Source: Psychroflexus sp. MES1-P1E
GTDB lineage: Bacteria; Bacteroidota; Bacteroidia; Flavobacteriales; Flavobacteriaceae
Assembly (NCBI RefSeq): GCF_002836055.1
Contig: NZ_PJBS01000145.1
Span: forward strand, 1 to 38,306
DNA length: 38,306 bases
Direction: 5' to 3'
Numbering within the stretch: position 1 is the first letter of the stretch; each line of letters opens with the position of its first letter. A program made the position numbers and the translations under genes. The notes below the pieces were generated by a model. That model did not search any database. It had not been told where the DNA came from and worked only from the letters and a program-made list of their open reading frames with translations. Below, piece by piece: positions 32,690 through 38,306 of this stretch.

Positions 32690-33916
32690 TTAATGACTCT
32701 TTTTGGAGTTATAGGGCTTCCTTTCGTAAAGTAAATAAGGTTTGATTCTGGTTTTGTAATTTTCCAAGTCAGCTTGCCAGCTTTCCCTTATGTCTTTAGC
32801 GGTTTTTCCCTGCTGAATTTGCTCCTTCAAGCTTGAATTTCCTGCCAGTTTATTAAAAAATGAGTTGAAAAATAAGGCTTGGTCTTGGGTGTGATGATAC
32901 GCCTGAAGCAACCAGTCTAAGTTCAATTGATCAAGTTCTTTTTCATTTTGAAGATTTTTCCCGAAGCAAAGTTCATTCTCGTGTTTTGGATATTTGGCTC
33001 CAGGGTTGGACACAGGAGTAAATTCAAAGTTAAAATACGTAGAGTCTAATACTGGTGATCCAAAAACTTGGAATTGCAGATCAGTTCCTCTCCCTGCACT
33101 TACGTTGGTTCCTTCAAAAAAACATAAGCTAGGATATAAATTAATAGATTTTGCATTCGGTAAATTAGGGGAAGGTTTTATCGGTAAATCATAAGCTCTA
33201 GAGGCAGAATAATTTTCCATTGTGATGACCTCTAGATCGCATTGAAGTCCATTTATAAGCCATTTTTCTCCATTAATCAGTTGAGCATATTCTCCAATAG
33301 TAAGTCCATGAACCACAGGAACAGGATGCATGCCGACAAAGCTTTTATAGTTTTTTTCTAGCACTGGGCCGTCTATATAATGACCATTGGGATTGGGTCT
33401 GTCCAAAACGATGAGTTGAATACCCTGTTCTGCACAGGCTTCCATCATATAATGCAAAGTTGAGATGTAGGTATAAAATCTAGCACCAACATCTTGAATA
33501 TCAAATAAAATAACATCCAAATCTTGGAGATGTCGTGGATCTGGCTTTTTTTGATCGCCGTAGAGGGAAATAATCGGTAAACCCGTTCTGGAATCTATAC
33601 CGTCCTCAACGCGCTCTCCTGCATCTGCAGTCCCTCGGAAACCGTGTTCTGGAGCAAACACTTTTTTGATAGAAATGTTTCGTTTCAAAAGTGAATCCAC
33701 AAGATGGGTATAATCCTTTTCAGATTGGAAGATTACAGAGGTTTGATTCCCCACTACTCCTATAGTCTTTCCTTGGAGCAGAGGGAGGTAGGCTTTAGTT
33801 CTGTTGGCCGCTACTTTAGTATTTTCTGTAGTGATTTTTCTATTCTCCTGAGCCGTGCAAGAAATGCACACCAAAAGAATAAAATAAACTGTATTTTTGA
33901 GCTTCCTAAAAATCAT
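32690..33916 (-). CDS. DUF1343 / NamZ-type exo-beta-N-acetylmuramidase, lipoprotein
   Basis: A 408-residue exported protein of the DUF1343 (YbbC/NamZ) family. The B. subtilis member is an exo-acting N-acetylmuramidase used in peptidoglycan-fragment recovery. The signal peptide ends in LLVCISC, a lipobox, so it is probably anchored in a membrane. Family blocks are GKTIGVVGNQTSV, KKVFAPEHGFRGTADAGE, then GLPIISLYGDQKKPD, DIQDVGARFYTYISTLHYMM, IVLDRPNPNGHYIDGPVL and FEGTNVSAGRGTDLQFQVFG. The length is normal and nothing is broken. It diverges from the LolC/E-like permease with 8 bp between starts. Cell-wall recycling or nutritional scavenging is the likely role, by family only. Confidence 0.9.
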   Translation of the reverse strand: MIFRKLKNTVYFILLVCISCTAQENRKITTENTKVAANRTKAYLPLLQGKTIGVVGNQTSVIFQSEKDYTHLVDSLLKRNISIKKVFAPEHGFRGTADAGERVEDGIDSRTGLPIISLYGDQKKPDPRHLQDLDVILFDIQDVGARFYTYISTLHYMMEACAEQGIQLIVLDRPNPNGHYIDGPVLEKNYKSFVGMHPVPVVHGLTIGEYAQLINGEKWLINGLQCDLEVITMENYSASRAYDLPIKPSPNLPNAKSINLYPSLCFFEGTNVSAGRGTDLQFQVFGSPVLDSTYFNFEFTPVSNPGAKYPKHENELCFGKNLQNEKELDQLNLDWLLQAYHHTQDQALFFNSFFNKLAGNSSLKEQIQQGKTAKDIRESWQADLENYKTRIKPYLLYERKPYNSKKSH

Positions 33917-33924
33917 ACTTCACC

Positions 33925-35160
33925 TTGAATTTTGAATATTTTATTTCTAAACGCCTAGTTACTAAAAGCGATTATAAAAGTAGCATATCGGCACCGATAA
34001 TTAAAATTGCGATTTCGGCGATTGCTATTGGTGTAGTCATGATGTTTATTGCGATTGCAACGGGTTTTGGGTTACAGGAAAAAATTAGAGAAAAAATCGC
34101 AGCCTTCAATGGTCACATAGTTATCAATAATTTCACCAATAACCAAGCTACTATCACCCAAAATCCTGTGAGCACTCAGCAGGAATTTTATCCTTTCTTT
34201 ACGAGCATTCCAGAAATTGAGCATATCCAAAAAGTAGCGACCAAGTACGGTATCATTCGGACTGAAACAGATTTTGAAGGCATCGTTGTTAAAGGAGTGG
34301 ATGAACAGTACCGTTGGGACTATTTGGAAGAATTTTTGGTAGACGGAGTTTTACCTGTTTTTGATGAATCCATAAGTCGAGAAGTATTGATTTCAGATTA
34401 TTTGGCGACGCGTCTAGGCTTTAAAACTGGAGATAAACTTATTGTTTATTTTTTGAGGGAGGATCAGGACCGTTTGCCAAGATCGGTCGGCTTAACGATA
34501 TCAGGAATATTTGACTCTGGTTTTAAAGAATTTGATGAAACCTATATCATTGCCGACTTAAAGCAAATCCAAAGACTCAACGATTGGAGTGCAAATGAAA
34601 TAGGTCAATTTGAACTTTTTGTAGAAGATTTCGATGATATTCAAGAAGTTGGCTACAAGGTCTATGAAGAAGTGGATTCCTTTTTGAATGCGAGCACGAT
34701 AGTCGAATTATATCCTTCCATTTTTGAATGGTTAAAAATGTTTGACTTTAATATTATCCTTATTATTGGCATTATGATTTTAGTGGCAGGAATTAATATG
34801 ATGACAGCTTTATTAGTCCTTATTTTGGAACGGACTCAAATGATTGGTATTTTAAAAGCTTTAGGATCTTCAGATTGGTCTATTCGTAAAATCTTTCTAT
34901 ACAATGCTGGATACTTGATTTTTAAAGGTCTGTTTTGGGGTAACTTAATAGGAATTGGTCTTTTATTAATACAGAAGTATTTTAAAATTATTCAGCTCAA
35001 CCCAGAAACCTACTATGTTTCTGAAGCTCCAATTTATCTGAGTTTAGACTATATCTTAATGATCAACTTCGGTACTTTAGTCTTGTGTTTATTGATGCTG
35101 TTGATTCCTTCGGTTATCATCGTGAAAATTTCACCAGTAAAGGCAATGAAGTTTGAATAG
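33925..35160 (+). CDS. LolC/LolE-like ABC transporter permease (FtsX domain)
   Basis: A 411-residue inner-membrane permease of the MacB/FtsX superfamily, similar to the LolC/E proteins that release lipoproteins from the inner membrane. One helix lies at 24-47 (IKIAISAIAIGVVMMFIAIA), a large periplasmic domain at about 50-270, and three helices at about 275-300, 320-345 and 378-402 within the FtsX domain. The start is a TTG at 33925 giving MNFEYFISKRL, the typical N-terminus of this family; no better ATG is found. No ATPase gene (lolD) is adjacent. It is divergent from the DUF1343 gene and 71 bp before the cysteine-synthase-like gene. Confidence 0.87.
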   Translation: MNFEYFISKRLVTKSDYKSSISAPIIKIAISAIAIGVVMMFIAIATGFGLQEKIREKIAAFNGHIVINNFTNNQATITQNPVSTQQEFYPFFTSIPEIEHIQKVATKYGIIRTETDFEGIVVKGVDEQYRWDYLEEFLVDGVLPVFDESISREVLISDYLATRLGFKTGDKLIVYFLREDQDRLPRSVGLTISGIFDSGFKEFDETYIIADLKQIQRLNDWSANEIGQFELFVEDFDDIQEVGYKVYEEVDSFLNASTIVELYPSIFEWLKMFDFNIILIIGIMILVAGINMMTALLVLILERTQMIGILKALGSSDWSIRKIFLYNAGYLIFKGLFWGNLIGIGLLLIQKYFKIIQLNPETYYVSEAPIYLSLDYILMINFGTLVLCLLMLLIPSVIIVKISPVKAMKFE

Positions 35161-35205
35161 CTAAAATAGCATTAATTATCTCGCTGTTTTGAGTTTTACT
35201 TTTTT

Positions 35206-35213
35206 TATATTTG
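35206..35213 (+). promoter_or_regulatory. -7 promoter box of the cysteine synthase-like gene
   Basis: TATATTTG, 18 bp before the ATG at 35232. The nearest TTG (35189-35191) is 14 bp upstream, somewhat short. Confidence 0.55.
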
Positions 35214-35231
35214 TCACACTAAAATTAAACT

Positions 35232-36212
35232 ATGGATTACGCTGAAAATATCCTTGGAACTATTGGTAAAACACCAATGGTGAAAATGAATAAAATGGTA
35301 GAAGAAATTGATGCTTTGGTATTGGCCAAATACGAAACTTTTAATCCTGGAAACTCCGTAAAAGACAGAATGGCTTTGCAAATGATTGAAGATGCCGAAA
35401 CTTATGGCGCATTAAAACCTGGAGGGACTATTATTGAAGGTACCTCAGGAAATACAGGTATGGGATTGGCTTTAGTAGCAATTATAAAAGGCTATAAAGT
35501 AGTATGCGTTCTTAGCGATAAGCAGAGTAAGGAGAAAATGGATATTCTACGAGCCGTAGGTTGTGAAGTCTATGTTTGTCCTACAGATGTGGCTCCAGAC
35601 GATCCAAGATCTTACTATTCCACTTCTGCAAGATTGGCTAGGGAAACTCCAAATTCTTGGTATGTCAACCAATACGATAATCCGTCCAACTGCAAAGCTC
35701 ACTTTAAAACAACAGGTCCAGAAATTTGGGAACAAACCGATGGGAAAGTGACCCACTTTGTATCTGGCGTTGGAACTGGGGGTACAATCTCTGGAGTAAG
35801 CAGTTATTTGAAAATGAAAAATCCAAATATTAAAATTTGGGGGATAGATACTTACGGTTCTGTTTTTAAAAAATACCATGAAACTAGAGAGTTCGACGAA
35901 AATGAAATTTACCCTTATGTCACCGAAGGAATTGGAGAAGATATCCTACCGCTGAATGTAAGATTTGATGGCATCGACGGATTTACTAAAGTCACCGACA
36001 AGGATGCGGCTGTTTATACTCAAAGACTCGCTAAAGAGGAAGGCATGTTTTTAGGTAATTCAGCTGGAGCTGCTGTAAAAGGGATGCTTCAATTGAAGGA
36101 GCATTTCAAAAAAGAGGATGTGGTAGTGATTTTATTTCACGATCATGGAAGCAGGTATGTTGGTAAGATGTTTAATGATGACTGGATGAGAGAAATGGGA
36201 TATATAGATTAA
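35232..36212 (+). CDS. PLP-dependent cysteine synthase / cystathionine beta-synthase-like enzyme
   Basis: A 326-residue fold-type II PLP enzyme of the CBS/CysK group. K44 in NPGNSVKDRMAL binds PLP, GTSGNTG (70-76) holds the cofactor side of the substrate, GVGTGGTISG binds the phosphate and FLGNSAGAAV closes the active site. The C-terminal regulatory CBS pair found in longer homologues is absent. The sequence TYGSVFKKYHETREFDENEI and VTEGIGEDILP are more like cystathionine beta-synthase than like O-acetylserine sulfhydrylase, so it may join homocysteine and serine. The reaction cannot be settled by eye. It has its own promoter and terminator. Confidence 0.88.
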   Translation: MDYAENILGTIGKTPMVKMNKMVEEIDALVLAKYETFNPGNSVKDRMALQMIEDAETYGALKPGGTIIEGTSGNTGMGLALVAIIKGYKVVCVLSDKQSKEKMDILRAVGCEVYVCPTDVAPDDPRSYYSTSARLARETPNSWYVNQYDNPSNCKAHFKTTGPEIWEQTDGKVTHFVSGVGTGGTISGVSSYLKMKNPNIKIWGIDTYGSVFKKYHETREFDENEIYPYVTEGIGEDILPLNVRFDGIDGFTKVTDKDAAVYTQRLAKEEGMFLGNSAGAAVKGMLQLKEHFKKEDVVVILFHDHGSRYVGKMFNDDWMREMGYID

Positions 36213-36231
36213 ACTCTCATTTATAACTATT

Positions 36232-36268
36232 AAAAACAACCTCTTAAATTTTAAGAGGTTGTTTTTTG
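36232..36268 (+). terminator. Rho-independent terminator after the cysteine synthase-like gene
   Basis: AAAAACAACCTCTTAAA and its reverse complement form a 17-bp symmetric hairpin centred on 36249, ending in six T residues. The A-run on the left arm makes it potentially bidirectional. Confidence 0.85.
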
Positions 36269-36287
36269 TTTTAAAACGTAGATCTTG

Positions 36288-36392
36288 AAAGTTTACTGGG
36301 TGGCCCTAGCCCTGATTGTAGATAAAAGCCCGTAAGGTTTTTACGCAGTGAAAACTGCGGACTTGATGCGGAAAGCAGGTTCTCGGCTTCTC
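36288..36392 (+). ncRNA. Candidate structured RNA (flavobacterial intergenic motif, Flavo-1-like?)
   Basis: A comparatively GC-rich stretch in an AT-rich gap. It has GGCCCTAGCCCTGATTGTAG (36303-36322), a GTAA/TTAC hairpin, a perfect CGCAG-TGAAAA-CTGCG hairpin (36344-36359) and then GATGCGGAAAGCAGG. CCTG near the start can pair with CAGG near the end to enclose the hairpins. A TAGCCCTGAT...GCGGxxAGCAGG block around a variable hairpin recurs, as I recall, in intergenic regions of many Flavobacteriia and may correspond to the Flavo-1 RNA motif. The name is uncertain; the strand is inferred from the motif order. A MITE-like element abuts its 3' end. Confidence 0.5.
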
Positions 36393-36629
36393 ATACCAAT
36401 TTAAACCTATAATGTCGCAATAAATCGTTTCTTTTTCGCTTGCTTTTTACCAAAAATAATTACCGTAACTAAAGCTATGCTTCTTTTCACTTACTAATCG
36501 TCATAAAATAAAACCGTAACTACTGCTATACTTATATTTTTTTTCTTCAACTAAGTAAAAAACCTGTGCTGAGCTACGTCCTGGTATAATTCAAATCTTT
36601 AATGCAGCATTTAAAAACTAACTCGGTAT
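36393..36629 (+). repeat. Composite MITE-like element (copy 5 plus short-element tail)
   Basis: The left 93 bp match copy 4 except for one base (CTAAAGCTATGC instead of CTAAGGCTATGC). A second diverged core, AACCGTAACTACTGCTATAC, follows, then an unrelated stretch ending in TGGTAT at 36587. The next 42 bp match the short 47-bp element and end CTCGGTAT at 36629. It therefore looks like two nested or tandem insertions. It ends 22 bp after the prfC stop codon. Confidence 0.75.
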
Positions 36630-36651
36630 ACTACTTTCTTTTTAAACGTGT

Positions 36652-38238
36652 TTAAAATTCTGAGGTGAAATGAAATATGATATTTGGATATTTTTGTTGA
36701 GTCATCTGCAAGGAAAATTCAGAATCTGCTAGAAACACCAATTGATTGGTTTTATCCTTGGCTAAAAACTTAGATTTCACACGTTTAAATTCTTTAAACT
36801 CTTCGCTTTTTTCATCTTTCGGTTCGATCCAACAGGCCTTATGCACGTTGATGTTTTCATAAGAGCATTTAGCACCGTATTCGTGTTCCAGTCTATACTG
36901 TATCACCTCATATTGAAGCGCTCCTACAGTACCAATAATTTTTCTATTGTTTAGTTCTAGCGTAAACAATTGCGCAACACCCTCATCCATCAATTGTTCA
37001 ATCCCTTTATTAAGTTGCTTAGACTTCATGGGATCGACATTATTAATATATCTAAAGTGTTCAGGAGAAAAGTTAGGGATGCCTTTGTACTGAAGAATCT
37101 CACCTTCTGTTAAGGTGTCACCAATTTTAAAAGTTCCAGTGTCGTGAAGCCCAACGATGTCTCCTGGAAACATTTCATCTACAATTTCTTTGCGTTCAGC
37201 AAAAAAAGCATTCGGACTAGAAAACTTTAGAGTTTTTTTACTGCGGATGTGGAGATAGGGTTTGTTTCTTTCGAATTTACCGGAAACAACTTTCACAAAA
37301 GCTAGACGGTCTCGGTGTCTAGGATCCATATTGGCATGAATTTTAAAGACAAACCCAGTAAATTTATCCTCATCTGGCTTAATTTCTCGAACATCACTTT
37401 GCTTAGGTCGTGGTGATGGAGCAATTTTTATAAAGCAATCTAGTAATTCCCGAACTCCAAAATTATTTAAGGCTGAGCCAAAAAATACAGGTTGTAAATC
37501 TCCCTTTTTGTAGGATTCGATATCAAAATCTGGATAGACGCCCTCTACAAGTTCTAGCTCTTCTCTTAAGGTATCGGCAGAGTCTGTGCCTATAAGCTGG
37601 TCAATTTCATCGGTAGATAAATCGTTGACTTCAACAGTTTCTTCAATATCCTTTTTTGGGTCTCCGGTAAATAAATTAACATTTTTCTCCCAGATGTTAT
37701 AAATCCCTTTAAAGTCATAACCCATACCGATAGGAAAACTTAGTGGAGTGACATGTAAGCCTAATTTTTGCTCGATCTCATCCAATAATCCAAAGGCATC
37801 TTTACCTTCTCTATCCATTTTATTGATGAAAACAATGATAGGAATATTACGCATTCTGCAAACTTTTACGAGTTTTTCAGTTTGCTCTTCAACTCCTTTA
37901 GCAACATCAATCACGACGATGACACTATCCACAGCCGTTAAAGTTCTAAAGGTGTCCTCAGCAAAATCTTTGTGACCAGGTGTGTCTAAGATGTTGATTT
38001 TAATGCCTTTATATTCAAAACCTAAAACAGAAGTAGCAACAGAAATCCCTCTTTGACGCTCTATTTCCATAAAGTCACTTGTAGCTGTTTTTTTGATCTT
38101 ATTCGACTTTACAGCACCGGCTTCTTGTATAGCACCTCCGAAAAGGAGTAACTTTTCTGTTAGCGTTGTCTTACCAGCATCAGGGTGAGAAACAATACCA
38201 AAGGTTCTTCTCCTGTTAATTTCTTTATTTAATTTCAT
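36652..38238 (-). CDS. prfC: Peptide chain release factor 3
   Basis: RF3 is a GTPase that recycles RF1 and RF2 from the ribosome after termination. The 528-residue length is standard. The G domain has GIVSHPDAGKTTLTEK (G1), the G2 region RGISVATSVL, DTPGHKDF (G3) and VFINKMDREGKD (G4). The C-terminal RF3 domain includes SFPIGMGYDFKGIYN and EYGAKCSYENINVHKACW. The start ATG at 38238 fits the family N-terminus (MKLNKEINRRRTFGIVSHPD). A TTG-N18-TAAATTTG promoter ends only 4 nt before it, so the mRNA may be leaderless. The 3' side meets a composite repeat. Confidence 0.96.
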   Translation of the reverse strand: MKLNKEINRRRTFGIVSHPDAGKTTLTEKLLLFGGAIQEAGAVKSNKIKKTATSDFMEIERQRGISVATSVLGFEYKGIKINILDTPGHKDFAEDTFRTLTAVDSVIVVIDVAKGVEEQTEKLVKVCRMRNIPIIVFINKMDREGKDAFGLLDEIEQKLGLHVTPLSFPIGMGYDFKGIYNIWEKNVNLFTGDPKKDIEETVEVNDLSTDEIDQLIGTDSADTLREELELVEGVYPDFDIESYKKGDLQPVFFGSALNNFGVRELLDCFIKIAPSPRPKQSDVREIKPDEDKFTGFVFKIHANMDPRHRDRLAFVKVVSGKFERNKPYLHIRSKKTLKFSSPNAFFAERKEIVDEMFPGDIVGLHDTGTFKIGDTLTEGEILQYKGIPNFSPEHFRYINNVDPMKSKQLNKGIEQLMDEGVAQLFTLELNNRKIIGTVGALQYEVIQYRLEHEYGAKCSYENINVHKACWIEPKDEKSEEFKEFKRVKSKFLAKDKTNQLVFLADSEFSLQMTQQKYPNIIFHFTSEF

Positions 38239-38242
38239 GCTG

Positions 38243-38271
38243 CAAATTTAATTTTTAATTTCTGATGTCAA
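38243..38271 (-). promoter_or_regulatory. prfC promoter directly abutting the start codon
   Basis: On the minus strand TTGACA, then TAAATTTG 18 bp after its TTG, give a textbook Bacteroidota promoter. CAGC is all that separates TAAATTTG from the prfC ATG. Confidence 0.7.
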
Positions 38272-38306
38272 TCGTTTTGATACATATATTGATAATGTTT
38301 GTGCAT

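Noticed and set aside
35547-35879. 110-codon minus-strand open frame inside the cysteine synthase-like gene
   Set aside because: Antisense shadow of a clearly conserved PLP enzyme.
14620-36629. Dispersed repeats considered as CRISPR or integron attC sites
   Set aside because: Copies are kilobases apart, not regularly spaced, in both orientations, with MITE-like inverted ends and no cas genes, integrase or cassette structure.

Overview
The window looks like chromosomal DNA of a low-GC marine Flavobacteriaceae member (Bacteroidota). The signs are AT-rich sequence, near-absence of Shine-Dalgarno motifs, repeated promoters of the TTG-N17-23-TAnnTTTG type used by the Bacteroidota primary sigma factor, and family content typical of the group: long-form NusB, DUF1573, PUR-alpha-like DUF3276, flavobacterial TonB proteins and DUF1343. 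The density of decayed genes and small repeats is reminiscent of cold-adapted genera such as Psychroflexus, but that genus guess is inference only.

Layout. 1-990 is debris: a partial small inverted-repeat element, an IS1595-like transposase tail and the frameshifted C-terminus of an M14 peptidase. 958-2630 holds a Nudix hydrolase diverging from pyrE and an SRPBCC protein. 2747-6724 is a very large hybrid sensor kinase. 6860-10307 holds a membrane di-iron hydroxylase and a secreted M14 carboxypeptidase-like protein. 10316-12663 (minus) is an overlapping ECF sigma / membrane protein / DUF4097-like operon. 12788-16700 is gene-poor: a dead pirin gene, an NAD(P)-binding oxidoreductase, a hemerythrin protein and two stretches of decayed sequence. 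16733-19991 has tonB, a PUR-alpha-like protein and an ABC exporter. 20221-24119 is housekeeping: nusB, DUF1573 lipoprotein, yajC, two thioredoxin-fold proteins and a DUF58 protein, followed by tRNA-Asp. 24373-25185 is decayed. 25186-28842 has a lipoprotein amidohydrolase and a transposase remnant fused to a beheaded TonB-dependent receptor. 29013-38238 has a GT9 glycosyltransferase, metK behind a SAM-II-like riboswitch, an OsmC protein, a NamZ/DUF1343 protein diverging from a LolC/E-like permease, a cystathionine beta-synthase/cysteine synthase-like gene, a candidate structured RNA and prfC.

The most notable signal is not a gene. It is a family of MITE-like elements with ATACCAA...TTGGTAT inverted ends and no coding capacity. 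Two copies are exactly 162 bp (14620-14781 and 32359-32520) in opposite orientation; other copies are divergent, composite or truncated. One begins inside the stop codon of the osmC-like gene. A very short related 47-bp form sits beside a transposase scar. Other non-coding observations are the metK riboswitch, promoter boxes only 4-5 nt before the start codons of prfC and pyrE (possible leaderless mRNAs), a sigma-54-like promoter before tonB, and several strong hairpin terminators. No complete insertion sequence, rRNA, CRISPR array or recognisable defence system was seen.
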